A DNA stretch of 64,000 nucleotides from Stercorarius parasiticus. Lineage: Eukaryota > Chordata > Aves > Charadriiformes > Stercorariidae. Under the pieces are notes generated by a model that saw only the letters and a program-made list of their open reading frames with translations, did not search any database and was not told the DNA's origin. Shown piece after piece: positions 37,095 through 49,925 of this stretch; position 1 is the stretch's first letter; each line of letters opens with the position of its first letter. A program made the position numbers and the translations under genes. The stretch is taken from the NCBI GenBank assembly GCA_013396915.1, contig VWZL01002210.1, positions 259,613 through 323,612 on the forward strand, in the 5' to 3' direction.

Positions 37095-40089
37095 AGAGAA
37101 TAGAATAGGGCCCTGAAGCAATGCTGCTTTGTCCTTGTCTTTGCTCTTCTGGCCCTTAACCATTACTTTTAAAGAGCTTGAAGCAATAGCATCACGGGCA
37201 GTTTTTCAGGTGAACAAGCAAAAGGATAAAAAACAGTATCATGAGTTGTTTTAAACACTACAACAAGAACAGCCAGTGTGTACCATATTGAAAGAACTGA
37301 AAAAGGAAGAATGCATAGAAAATTTTTGAAGTTTAGGGTTTTAAATAAATAAAATATCAACATATAATAAAAATATGTAAGCTTTGCTACTACTACTATT
37401 TATATGAATATGAATATGAATATGAATATGAATATGCTAAGTGGAACACCAGGCATATGCTTATTCCAAGGTTATAACCACTGCACTGCTAACTCCATCC
37501 CAGTATTGACAGACATTAAAAATATGATTTTTTTTTTTCTAATTGTCACACTGGAATTACTAAGTAAAATGCCAATTACACTGTTTTATATAAAAAGCTG
37601 ACAGATTGTTAGAACTAAGAGCATAAGTCTTCACAGTATTAACTGAGAAATATAATTGAATAAAGCTGAGTTAGAAAAACACTGGACTTTTCAAGGTTTT
37701 AACAAAAAGGTCCACAGCAGTGGGGCTGATAAGACTAAATGTAAATATAAATATGATTTGGATCTCCGTTTTCAGGTAGAAGTATCACTATATATACAGA
37801 AAGGAGGCTATGCTAACTAGCTCAGAGATGAACCATGTACATTCAGATAAACATGTTTAAAATACATATATTAGTATATATAGGTGCAGAATCATAACTA
37901 CTGGAGGTGGCTTGATCTTGGACAGTAGGACTGACTGATAAAAAGAACTAAATAAATCTAGCAGGCTTGTTTCTGCTCCTCTTTTTCTCCACTTCTCCAA
38001 CAACTCAAGCTCAGTCTCAGAAATCCCTGGCACAGGAGATTCTTAATCCCAGATCTTACCTTGCAGTGATCTTCCCCACAGGCTAGCTGAAATTTATTAG
38101 ACAAAATTCTTGCCTCCTGCTAGGATTATACATTCAATAATGTATATCAGTATCTTCAAAACAAAGTTATGTCTATTATTTCACTCAAAAGATGGAGAAC
38201 ACATAAAGCAAAGGGTTAAATCAACAGAATCTTGTGCTCATTCTTTCTCTTCCTGGCTCTTTTTTTTTTTTTTTTAAATATACCTGTTAAAAAAATCTCC
38301 TTAGTACCATATCTACTTGGGAACATCTATAAGGCAGGTCCATCGTGCCTTTTTTTCCCAGTCCCAGCTTACATTCAGCTTTTTATTTGAACCCTTTGTC
38401 CAATACTGTCTTTCAGACTGCAGCCTCTTAGACATATATGTTCTGTCTAGACCAGAAGGACAGATCAAAGGTCCTGATTCTGGAAAGTGATGGAAAGCTA
38501 TTTTGACAGGATGAAACCAAATAGGAAAGAGAGTCCTCCCAAGAATACCTTATTCCCACAATAGTTTTGCCTTTCCATTAAAGATCAAAGGAGGTAAACC
38601 AGCACCTAAATGAGCTAGATGGGCTCCATACATTCAAGCAGGAGACTATCATGCAAATAACTTGAATGTATTTGGTATTCTAATAAAAAACTACACTGAA
38701 ATTCCCTGATTTTCTTAAATATTTGGCAGATTTAGCAGAATGCTCTATTCTGACCTTGTCTTCCTCTCCCATAGCTTTTTTGGCTGTCGTGACAATCCCA
38801 TAAGATTAAGTCATCATGACTCAATCTATTTCCACCTGCATTTTTAATGCAGTCATTTTTCAGCAAACCCATAAAAACAAAAAATAACTCACTCACTGAA
38901 GCATGGATTCATGTTTCCCAAATCATATAACCATTCACAAAGCTGGTTGCAATTTATAGACTGGTGTGTTGTGGGTAACATTATTTCTACTAGAAGAATG
39001 GTTTTTTGTAGCACCCAGCAGAATACAGTTAATAATGCATTGCTTAGCATTTTGAATAATTTTAACAAAGGAATAATTTTGGCACTATAAACTTCCTTGA
39101 GAAGACTGTTTCCCCTACAGACCTTCTTTATAGCTCTGCTCATAAAATCATTACGTCTTGTTGTCTTACCTCTCTAGCTTTCTTTTCATAGTAAATATAA
39201 AGAAAAATGAAGTGAATAAAAAAGGTGCATTCCTCAATGAAAAATTTGAAGGTGTTCATGGAACACGCTCTAATAAAGCTCTTTCAATTGAACCTTACTT
39301 AATATGCCTGCTTTGATTGGAATTCATTGTAGAGAGCTGTCAAAACTGTGCATTTCTGATCTCCTACATAAGTTCTTTACATGGATATTGCTATCACTTA
39401 AGGCTTAAGCCATGGCTTAAAATATTCTTAGAACTTCCACATACTCAGTGTATAAAACTGATTATCATTCTTGCTGTACAGTTGTGGTTTAATATACATG
39501 TACAGCATGATTTTATTTAATAGTTTCAATTTCTAGAGACTCTCCATTTGTAAACTCAAACCTATAAGGAATAGCTTAATTCACTGAATCTTGCTCATTG
39601 ATCAAGCATTGAAAACTATTATCCTTTCCATAAACACAGAAATCTCAGTGTTAAAAGCAGCTGGGTTTTGATTGCTTTTTTTTTGTTTGGTTGTTTTTGG
39701 CACTGTTTTATTTTGGTTTAAATGATTATCTTACCTCTGTGTGGCATATCTTCAACTCTTAGATTTCATTTACTAGGTTAAATGAGCCAAGTTTCTTTTC
39801 TCTTCTCTTGTAAAACACTTTCCATCCCCTTGGTTACATTATCTCTTTCCTCTGCTTGATTCCCTTTGGCTTCTTTTTTCTCATACCCTGACGAATATAT
39901 TTGATAGAAGTAACATTTCCTTAATTCTGCTGAAAAATTTATGAACTGGTGTGTCTTACACTTGCATTCCTCTTTCACAGGTGGAAAATGCTGGCAGTTC
40001 ATAAACATCCTATGATCAAACTCTTCTCCTCTCTTCTCAATTTTCAGCTGATAACTCTGCTGACACAAACTTTTGCTTATTAAGCACAA
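37095..40089. other. Unique AT-rich non-coding DNA with a hexamer microsatellite
   Basis: No gene supported. It holds the ATATGA array at 37402-37436, a T-run at about 38262-38275 and an ATGCAAAT word at 38651. The 111-codon minus frame at 39778-40113 lies just 3' of an ancient CR1 on the same strand and may be decayed CR1, but no motif proves it. Confidence 0.5.
37402..37436. repeat. (ATATGA)n microsatellite
   Basis: Nearly six perfect tandem copies of the hexamer ATATGA. The alternating Met-Asn frame seen over it is a consequence of the repeat. Confidence 0.97.
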
Positions 40090-40735
40090 AGTGTGTGACT
40101 TTGCTCTACACACAATTCATTTAATTTCATTTCATTTCTATTACCGTAATTCTCAAGGTCATCAAGTTCTTTCTACAATATCCTTAACCGCTGCTTGGTG
40201 ATGTTTCCAACCTAGTGTCTTTGGCAAACTTGATTATTATGTTTCTAATATCCATACCAAGATCACTACTGAAATTATTAAATAACATTGATGCCCAGGC
40301 TGATCTCTGATCTGCTGGTAACCAGCCCCATACTTTTCCTTTTTAGTATTACCTATTTACATCCTGTCTGTTACAAGCTGTTTATTCACTCGATAGTTCC
40401 TCTATTAATCTCTGGCCTTTTTCTCCATATAAAACTAACATTTCCCATGTTGTGCCACATTAAAAAATTCACTGAAATTCAGGGTGATGGTGTTTATCAC
40501 CTTCCTTTCTTTTTTCTCCAGAAAAAAATAATTTTACTGAAGAATTTTTCTATATTAATCTGTCATAATTCACCTTTCCAAACTTGTGTTGCACTTTCTC
40601 CCAGTTTCTCTATACCTCCATGTATTATCTTTTTTTAAGTCTTCTCTATAGTCCAGGATTTTGAATCTTACTGAGATCAAACTTACACACACATAATGGC
40701 TCAGATCGTAATTTTCCTGATTGCAAGTGAAGGTA
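40090..40735 (-). mobile_element. Ancient CR1-like LINE fossil (reverse transcriptase region)
   Basis: Read in antisense, the order of words follows ORF2 of old amniote CR1/L3 elements: GGTCATCAAGTTCTTTC (40158-40174), TTTGGCAAACTTGATTATTA (40220-40239, the FADD region), GAAATTATTAAATAACATTG, then TGTGCCACATTAAAAAATTC and ACTGAAATTCAGGG (the KAFD region, about 40450-40484). Divergence is far greater than in the avian CR1 copies here and the frame is lost. Both ends are approximate; the part beyond 40640 is weak. Confidence 0.7.
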
Positions 40736-41256
40736 CAAAGTTTTCAGTTTCTCCATCTTATAATACCTTCCTGACATCATGAAATTACAAAAATTATCTG
40801 CTATCAACCCTGAAATTCCAGTTTTGTACCACCTTTAAGACTTAGATGCATTTTCTCTGCTCCTCAGCAATCTTGGTTTGCAAAAGACTTGCTCTTGCTA
40901 TTGCTGTGATCCTTTCACTTGGCCACATCTTCCTAGGTCTGGTCCTTTTTTCCCCAGGACATATTTCTTTTCCAGCAGAATCAATCTCCCCCTGACTCCA
41001 GAGACATTCACGTTATCTAGTCACTCCGACTTTTAAAAGAATGGAACATAGGGGCTGATAAAAAAGAAAGAACACAAATCTATCCCACTGCAACAGAGAT
41101 ATTTGATAATATTATGACTTTTATCTTTAGGAAACTCCAAGCATCCTTGAAAAATGATTTTCAAGGATTTTAATTACTATTTTGGGTTATCAAACATTTT
41201 CTCTTTGAAGTTTGAACACCTTGGTTTTAGTTTTGTTTTAATTTGTTACAGTGTTC
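40736..41256. other. Unique DNA with a perfect small hairpin
   Basis: No gene recognised. ATCCTTGAAAA (41143-41153) and TTTTCAAGGAT (41158-41168) form perfect 11-bp arms around a 4-base loop. There is no T-run or context that would give this a function. Confidence 0.5.
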
Positions 41257-41830
41257 TTAATTGTATTGGGTCTGGCTGAGGTGTAGTTAATTTTCCCTAT
41301 AGCAGCCCTCATATTTCTGTGCTTTGTATTGGCAGCTAGAAAGGTGTTGATAACACACCAGTGTTTTGGCTACTGGTGAGCAGTGCTCCCACAGCATCAA
41401 TGCTGGCTCTCCAACATTTCCCCCCACTCACCAATAAGCTGGGGATGGGCAAGACCTTGGGAAGGGACATAGCCAGGACAGCTAACCCCAACTGACCAAA
41501 AGGATATTCCACACCATATGATGTGGAGGAGGAGGAAGGGGGGCATTTACAACATTTGTCTTCCAGAGCAACCACTATACGTACTGAAGCCCAGCTTCCT
41601 GGGAAATGGCTGGACATCATCTGCTGATGGGAAGTAGAGAATAAAATCTTTTGTTTTCCTTTGCTTCCACGCATGGCCTTCACCTTTATTTTATTAAACT
41701 GCTTTTATCTTGACTCATGAGGTTTTTTTCCATCTTATTTTCTCCCCACCGCTGTCCTGCTGAGGAGGGGAGTGATAGAGCGGCTTGGTGGGCACCTGGC
41801 ATCCAACCAAGGTCAGCCCACCACATTAAT
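41257..41830 (+). mobile_element. Solo LTR with perfect 5-bp target-site duplication
   Basis: The LTR runs from TGTATTGGGTCTGG (41262) to GCCCACCACA (41825), 564 bp, with TG...CA ends. It is flanked by TTAAT at 41257-41261 and again at 41826-41830, a perfect 5-bp duplication. An ATTAAA signal lies at 41693-41698, followed by TTATCTTGACTCATGAGG, the same U5 lead-in as in the LTR at 31.6 kb. The normal TATA region after CATATGATG appears deleted, so this copy has probably lost its promoter. No viral coding sequence remains. The intact duplication shows a single insertion followed by LTR-LTR recombination in place. Confidence 0.92.
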
Positions 41831-44800
41831 ACAAGTTCATTTTCAATTATTAACCCTTCAACTCTCTACTGTCCCTAAAAGAAAGATGACTGGTTTTAGC
41901 TCAGTGATTATTTGCTGAAGAAATGTGTAGGCTCTGTTCTCCCCCTGGGCAATTAATGAAAATATTTCTCAATTTGAAGTTTAATTAAAAGTAGGTTTAA
42001 ATTTAATAACAACTTACTAAGCTTAACTGGGAAACCTCTCCAGCTTTTCCCAGAGTTTTTCAGATTGATTTCTCTGTCTTCCAGGCTGTTATGTATTTTG
42101 TATCTGCCAGTTTCTCCTCTTCAGTGCAACCACATTATTGTGCAACTTCTTTCTTTTTTACTAATTAGATTAATCTTCTCATATATTACTGATCTTAAGT
42201 GAGCGTATATATTTTTACCCGATAAAGTTTATTTGGTTACAAAATGTTGTTCAAGACCTATGCCCACAAAAGAAAAGTCGTCACAAGACTGAATATAATT
42301 TTCGTATTGATGTAGTTACATAAAATGTTCGTAGTGTAGTCCAGGTGTATTATGAATTGATGTATTAATATGACATCTGTGATTGAAAGACAAGAAGGCC
42401 GTTATATATTTGTGTCCAAGTTAAAAAAAAAAATAAATAGATAAAATTAAAAGCTGGCCTCTATCAGTCTGTGAAACATGAGGTGTATATGCTGGTAGGA
42501 CATGAATGCCAAATACTTCTTATACTCCTTATACATCCATCCAGCCAACGAGCAGCTTGCAACTGGAGTTTTAAAAAGCAGCAAGTAGTGATGAGGCTAA
42601 GAAGTTTTCTATGCATGGAATTCAAGGAAGATGTTGGAAGACAGATGAAAAAGTAGAAATCTCATCTAAGAGGATATGTGTGACTTTAACTATATATAAG
42701 GAAAGCCATTGGTAGCAATCTTTGGATTCAAGCTGCTGGATGACTGAACACATTATCTTTCCATTTGATTAGTTGTGCACCAATACTTTTATTTGTTGTT
42801 TACTTAAATAAAGGATAAATCTTCTGTCAAGGCATGTGAATATTTTGAAGAGGTGGATGTACTTTGGAGGAACTAAGTATGACTAGCAGATGACGAGCCA
42901 AACCTTTGAATTGCACTGCTAGAGCAAGAGTTGAATGGCTTGAAAGAGACAAAAATTACATCTCCCACTTCCTCTGTCATTCACATCTGAGATGTGTAAG
43001 GCTCTGAGATATGTTCAGCTTCACATTCAGTTGATGGGCTGGCCTTGCACATGAGTGCTAATGCTCAGGGTGATTTAAGTAGACATCTAAGGTATACTGA
43101 AGATAAGATTTATGAAAGGTCATAGGAGAGGGGGACTTGACATTGCAGAACAGCCTGCCATAGCAGAAAATACTGACATGGCCATTTACAATGAACTACA
43201 AATGACTCACTTTTTACAAAAGCTTTATGATAAGAACAGACAAATATGACAGCAATAGGAGCAATAAGAAGAAAAATATATAACTTTTGGAAAAAATTGT
43301 ACCTTAGTGAAATGACTGCATGAACACCTTTAGTTGTCTAAAACTCAGCTATTAGACATTTAGCAAGCTCTGAAATAAAATTAATTCTATCTATATATGG
43401 GCTAGAAATACCTTAGCCTGTTTTGGTTTTTGGAGGGTTGGTTGGGTTTTTGTGTTTTTTTGTTGTTTGTTTGGGTTTTGTACTTTATAGCTACATAGGA
43501 AATGCTTATTTTGTAAGAATATCAGGAATATCAGTATACTTTTAATGTAGGACATTACTAGTCTTAGACATTTTGGACAAACAAAGCAATAGGTTCTATA
43601 TTCTACAGAAATTCACTTCTGTGTGTTATTTCAAGTAAAGTATAGTATTATTTTAGTGCAGTCTTTTTTTGGCAAGCCTTGTGAGCTTTCATATTTGTTT
43701 TTTGAAAGTTTAAGTATACAGTGTATAAATAAAGGAGGAATTGATTTCCTTCTTCATTGGAGGCAAGATTAGTAAAATTGTTTAGTGGCTAACAAAGAAC
43801 AGAACAGCTTATAGGCTTTCTTGAGTTCTCTTTTCAATGTGAGTTCCACAGAGCTTTAGATGCTTCCTGAAGGAAGGATGAGGTCAATTTCTTTTACTAT
43901 CATCACTGAAAATACATACATATATATATATATGTAAAAAAATTGCATAATGCTCAGCTGGCTGCAGACTCACCTTGATACCCTAACTGCCTTATGGGGT
44001 GTTGTCTGGTGTCTTCTAATGCTTCCTGGGGGTTATTAGGATACAGAAGTCCTTTATAGCTCATGTGGACCTTTTAGTTTGGTGGAGAATAATGCTTATA
44101 CCTGCCATTCAAATAAACAAGAAGTCAAAGCTCCAATTGAAAACATTCAGGGGCATAGTCAAGATATATGAAGTCTGTACTTTAGGACTGAGAAGGGGCT
44201 AGATAACAGCCACTGGTAGAAGCTCAGCATTATTCAGGATTCTTTCTAGTCATTCTGGCCAGGGACTTTTGGCAATTCTGTGACAGTATTCATAAACATT
44301 CTTCAAAGAAAATAAATGGGAACTCTAATTCTTCCTATTTTCATATTAGGAATAGGAAATAGCTAAAGGAGAAATAACTTTGAGAGGTAATTTTCAAGTT
44401 CTGCTTGAACTAGGTAAGGAAAAAAAGAAAGAACGAACTAGCCTCTTGGTATTTACTGCTTTCTTTAAATTATAAGATGAATACATATTACAAATTGCCA
44501 CAATGCAAAACAAAAAATTGCAGCATGTTGAAGTGCAGAAACACAATACTTTAAAGTGCTTTTATTTTTCATATGTCTCAATGTAATTTATAGGTTATGA
44601 AATATCTGTGATGTTTGTTTTATATTATGTCCAGTCCCTTTACTGGTTCTTCCTAAGCAATTCAACAACACAAGTATTTATATTTCTTTTGCAGCTGAAA
44701 GCAAAACAAAATGAATACCTGTCATAAATCCCATGGTGATTGCTGTCTTTTAATTCCTTTTTTTGCAGTTCAGTGCTTCCATTTCAATAAAGATGATATC

Positions 44801-46215
44801 GTTATGCCATTACTTTAATTATAATACTCAATATCTTATCAAAATGAAAAGTCAGTATATTTTTCCCAAGGGTTATAATTCTGTAGAGTGCATGTTTGAA
44901 GTTCAGATGCATTTTTAAGCATACAGCACTGAAAGAGTACCATTTGGGAATTAATGATTTATAATATATATATTTATGGCTGAAGAGAAGGCTTTCTTTA
45001 TTTGTTTCTGTATTGTGTACACACAGTTCATGTTTATGAATGAGTTATAAAGAAATATTAGCACATTGAAGAAAAACTGAAGAAAGAGAAAATTCTGTTA
45101 TTCTAGCTCTTTGGGGATAAATACCCAAAATACATCCTTTAAAAAGGAACATTTTTTTTTGATAGTCAGACCTTAGAAGCTGTGTGTAACAGTGATGAAG
45201 CACACTATTTGAAATATGAGTTTCTTTATAAAGTCATCTTCACTTCTTCCATTGTTTTCATTTTAGTATTGCAACACTACTGAATTATGATTTCCTATCA
45301 GTAAAGCTCATGGCTGGGGAACTGAGCTTCAGGGGATGACAGATCTGAAAAGTGGGTGCAAAAACACAGGGCTATCTCTGCTAATTAGAAGGAAGCAAGC
45401 CCGGAAAGAAGGAAGTATTACAAATTATCCCTTCAGAGACTCTTTTAAACAAATGAAGAAGAAAAAAGCAAAGCAACACAGCTTTATAACTTTTCTCTTT
45501 TAGAGTTGTGTGTTGTGACATTGGTGGTCAAAACATAAATAACTACAAGTGGTAGTGTGATACTCCTAAAATACCTGTGCTTAGTGAGAGGAGTTAATCA
45601 CAAAGACAGATTGAAATAGAAGTAAACTTGCATTTTCCATTTTTAGCTGAATCCTCTGTTTTACTGCAACGTTAACTTCAGTATTTGATCTCTCTCCTTT
45701 TCAAACAGCACAAGCTACTCTTATTTTTACTATTCACTGCAGTAGCTTGGAGTTGAGAGGCCTTTTACCTTTCAGTTGTTGGTCAAGGTTCCCTAAAGTC
45801 TTGTATGTAACCATATGTTCTCTGACTGAAGGTCTCTTATCTGCTGATTTATTTATTGCTTCCTTTAACACTTCTCAATGCAATACCTGGCACACGTATC
45901 ATAATTAATTTAATCTTACGACATTTTTCAGATATAGGAAAATAACACCATATCTAACCAGGTAAATCTAAAGCAATTTTTTTTTTTTTAATAATTTTGT
46001 CTCTCTTCCCTTTCTAGCCCTCATTGTGCCAAGCACAGCAGAATTCATCTCACCTAACCTTAGACTTTATAAATTGATTGTTTAATCTTAGCTCCCTCTA
46101 GGGACAGTGGAAAGAGACAGAAATGCTTCAGGGAGGCATTTCGTCTGTCTATTCATGTGGTCAGAGTTGCTCCTCTTTTGACATTAGAGGAAGTTCAATT
46201 TAAGCTACATACGTA
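41831..46215. other. Unique AT-rich non-coding DNA
   Basis: No gene supported. It holds a TA dinucleotide run (43914-43934), G/T-rich runs at 43420-43480 and poly-A or poly-T runs near 42422, 45152 and 45978. Open frames are at most about 60 codons, other than frames continuing into the LTR at 46.2 kb. Confidence 0.5.
43914..43934. repeat. (AT)n microsatellite
   Basis: ACATACATATATATATATAT, a short dinucleotide array. Confidence 0.9.
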
Positions 46216-47000
46216 TGTGGTGGGTCAACCTTGGCTGGCTGCCACACTCCCAAAGAGAACCAGGTAGAAAATAAGGTGCAAAAGCTTGAGATAAGGACAG
46301 GGAGACCACTTCCTAATTGCTATTATGGGAAAATCAGTCTCAAATTGGGGAAAATAATTTAATTTCTTGTTAGTTAAAATAGATTTGGATAGTAAAAAGC
46401 AAAGACAAATTAGAACAACACTTCCCCCCCACACCTTTTTCGCCTGGATCAACTTCACTTCATTCTCAACTCCTCTACTTCCTCCCCACCCCAACTGACA
46501 CATAACAAGTAGCCCATAACAGCTCCTCTGTGCTGCTTCTTTCTCCTCACACTTTTCCCCAGCTCTGGCGTGGGCTCTCCATTGGCTGCAGTCCTTCAGG
46601 AACTATCTGCCTGCTCTGCTGTGCAGTACTGCACAGGCTGCAGTGTGGCTGGATAACTGCTCCACCACGGTCCTCTCCACAGGCTGCAGAAAAACCTCTG
46701 CTCTAGCACCAGGAGCATCTCCTGCCCCTCCTTCTTCTCTGACCTTGTTGTCTGCAGGGCTGTTTCTCACACTTTTTGTTCCCTCCTCCTCTCTCTGTGG
46801 TATTTTCTCCCTTTTACAAATACATTTTCCCTGAGGTGCCCCCACCGTGGCTACAGGGCTCAGCCATGCCCTGCAGTGGGTCAGTCAGAGCTGGCTGGAA
46901 CCGGTTGTGTCCGGCTCAGGGCAGCCCCAGCCTCTCCTCACAGAGGCTGCCCTGCAGCGCCCCCAGTGCCAACACCTTGCCAACTATGCCCAGTACAACA
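46216..47000 (-). mobile_element. Solo LTR of an endogenous retrovirus, antisense
   Basis: On the minus strand the element starts with TGTTGTACTGGGCA (ending at 47000) and ends with GGTTGACCCACCACA (starting at 46216), 785 bp, with TG...CA ends. The first half matches the LTR at 10.1-11.06 kb, including GTGAGGAGAGGCTGGGGCTG and GTGGGGGCACCT. The last third, absent at 10 kb, is AT-richer U3/R/U5-type sequence. Flanking pentamers ACGTA (46211-46215) and TGATA (47001-47005) do not match, so no target-site duplication is visible. The GC-rich frames on either strand here are not genes. Confidence 0.85.
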
Positions 47001-49479
47001 TGATATCTTGATGGTAACATGAATAAATTTCTGAGAAACAGAGTCCTGAAACATGTAGGAGAGGGGGTGGCGTTTTGTGGAGAGGACTTTTTAGGACCAT
47101 AGAACTATACTCGCATGTGTATAGCACATACACAACCCCACAAGAAGCTGTTTGATTCAACCCAAATTAAAAGTTTTGGCCCATGTATTTATTTTGCTTG
47201 TAGGTGATTGTTCATATTCAATTTTAAGTTGTATTTTCTTAATGTTTTTGTATTTATTGATTGAAATATTACTGTTTTTTCTTAAATTAATTGTCCTTGT
47301 ATTGTTTAGTCAGTTCTGAGAGCTCAGAACTCGTTTTTTTAAGGTTAAAAACATATGCCTTAGACCAAATTTTAGTATAGAGACTTGTTTTTATTTGGAT
47401 GCCAAATGAATAACTAAATTATTAAAGACAATTTGACAGTAACCAGTAGCTCCTGCTGGAAACCTGTGACCATAAGATCCCTTACTACAGATATTGAGTC
47501 TCCTACATGGTTAGTGCTCAGTGTTATAAAATGTGAAACACAGTCTTGGTAACAATACCCGATAGCAGAATGCTATCACCTTCTGAAGGTATAGTAAAAA
47601 TATACACATAGATCAAATAACAAGTAAGACTTGAACTCACATCTTCTGCACTGTAGTGTGTGTTCCAGGCCTTAGGATTCCAGGCCCAGGAGTGTACTGG
47701 GAAACCCAGACCTCCAAATATATATTTTCTTTGAGGTCTGTAAGATGGATGGGACTTCCTTATGGAGACCTTCAAAGTATTTAGCACTCTCTGCTACCTA
47801 TATAGCGAATCTCCTACTCTAGGCACCTTCATATAAATTAGATAGACTGGATTCTTGATATTCTTCTGGACTTAAGGTTTTAATTTAATTAAAAATATTT
47901 TAAAATGTGAAACAAAGAAACTATGTCAAACTAACACCGGAGTCAAAAGTGTTAGTTTCTGCTGAAATTTAATATTCCTGTTAAGTCTAAAATGACTTTT
48001 TGGTTAGGGGGTTAATTTTGGTGAAATATTTGAAATATTTAATTTCAGCTAGACAATTTTCCTGAGGTTTTTTTCACTTCATCCAATGAATCAAAGAATT
48101 TCTTATTTACACGTCTACTGTGCTGAAAATACTAAGGAGAGTAGGGCACCAAGAGAAATAATTTGTGCATCTCTGCAGATCAATGAAGCTGCTGCCACTA
48201 ATACAGTTTCTTCAAATGGAATGGAAGAACATAGCCATTATCATTGGAATGGGAATTGATCTGTATTATATAGTTGTTTGACCTTGTTAGAGTTTCTGAT
48301 ACAAACGGAATGATAGATTTCACAAAAATGGGGACTAGAACATGCAAAGATATAACCTTTAGCATATTAAAAGTTCTACATAAAAACATGATGCTCCAAC
48401 CCACCCATCCTCAAAAAGGATGTTACCAATATAAACCACAGATAGCCATCTCAGAACACAAAACCAGCTAAAATATTTAAAATCCCTTTTAAAATATCAA
48501 GTATCAGTGGGAAAAAAGGACACTGCTGAAGATATCCTCCACTTAGTAAAACTAGACTTAAAACAAATAAAAGTTTTAAATTATTTAAAAATATTTCTTA
48601 TAATTTTCTGAATGTACTAACAGCACAAAATATCCCCAACTAATTCCCATGTTAATCTCAAATCTGCTTAACAGTATTTTATACAGTCCCTCATTAATGT
48701 TATAGAAGATACTGGGTAAATAATAAATTCCTTTCTTTGTTGCTGTTATATTTGATAAGCAAGGCTGGTGATACCAACTCTAGGTATAAAAGCTTTTGAT
48801 ATATCCCTCTGGAGTTTTTTACTCATCTCTTCCATCTTTAAAAGCAGTCTAGAAATATAAATAACAATCATAGTAAAATTGGATGGCTCAGGGAATCATA
48901 GTCAGGAACTTTTCTTTCTTTCCTATGAATCTAAATCTAGTTTAACTTGTTACCAAATGTTGTTGCTAAATAACAATTCAACAGAATATGCCTGTAAGGC
49001 TTTTTTGTGACCTCAGCCTATGGCACAGCCCTCACCTATGAAATTGTTCTGTTGCTAGTAGTCTCAATAAAATTTTCATGGACTGAATGGGTATAAAGAA
49101 TTATTTTTTTTCCCCCTAGTCCAACAGGACAGTGTGCGAACCTTATGCTGCAGCTCCACATGCTGCAAACGAAGAGCAATTCTTTTCTGGAAATGACAGG
49201 AAAATGTTTTCATGAGCATGAAAATTCACCGGTTTTAACAGAGTGAAGAAGGGCGGTATGGTGGAGGGAGATCTGACAGCAGAGGGTAGAACAATAGTGT
49301 TACAAACATGTCAGACTTGAAAGGAGCTATATTAACAAGTCAATCTCAAGCAAGTAACCTCCTCTGGGAAGACTCTTTGAAAGAAGAAGTGCTGTTAGTC
49401 TAGCTGTGTCACTTCTCATTTATACATTTTTTTAAACAGCCTTCTTGGTCAAAAACATCCTCATTAACTTTATTTTCTA
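47001..49479. other. Unique AT-rich non-coding DNA
   Basis: No gene or clear repeat. The longest frame (87 codons, minus, 47524-47787) lacks any recognised domain. Confidence 0.5.
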
Positions 49480-49925
49480 TTTTCAGCATGCATTTCTTAT
49501 AGCTGGTTTACTCCATCCAGTTTCATATGTCTGCTTTTAATTAATTTCTTGACTTTACAACCAAGACTGTAGCTACAATGCAAAATTTTGCTGAAAGTTT
49601 TCTGTAAGTATGTGTGATGTGCATATCTCCTTTGTCTAGGTTGACAGCTGTATCCTCTGAGAATTCCAATGAGTTAGTGAGTCTTTACCTCCCTTGTCTC
49701 TCCTTAGGCCATTTTAAAATAATGGCATTATGTTGGCTATTCTCCAGTCCTCTCAGATTTCACTTGATCTATTTTGAAGAGCAGAAGTATATAAAAATGT
49801 CTGCCAAAGTTTCTTCAATTTCTCTCCTCACTTCCTTAACCCTTTCGGACATACATTGTTTGGTCATGGCCCTATCAATTTTAAAAGCCATTTCACCTTA
49901 TAATAACCATACCTGACACAGTCTA
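49480..49925 (-). mobile_element. Ancient CR1-like LINE fossil
   Basis: In antisense, ATTATGTTGGCTATTCTCCA followed by GTCCTCTCAGATTTC (about 49726-49760), then CAATTTCTCTCCTCACTTCC and TTAACCCTTTCGGACATACA, follow the layout of an old amniote CR1/L3 ORF2 segment that lies between the endonuclease and the reverse transcriptase. The frame is decayed. It has the same orientation as, but is distinct from, the 3' fragment at 50.4 kb. Confidence 0.65.

Noticed and set aside
37402..37436. CRISPR-like array
   Set aside because: There is no repeat-spacer structure anywhere. The tandem arrays are microsatellites in a vertebrate genome.
37404..37601. Frame starting with alternating Met-Asn
   Set aside because: Translation of the ATATGA hexamer array.
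38651..38658. ATGCAAAT octamers here and at 26771 (reverse), 13970 and 63367
   Set aside because: About this many are expected by chance in AT-rich DNA of this length.
46603..47003. GC-rich frames on both strands, 60-80 codons
   Set aside because: They lie wholly inside the solo LTR.
47620..47700. Possible tRNA-like or SINE-head stretch (ACTTGAACTCACATCTTCTG)
   Set aside because: No cloverleaf could be drawn, and A/B-box spacing was not convincing.
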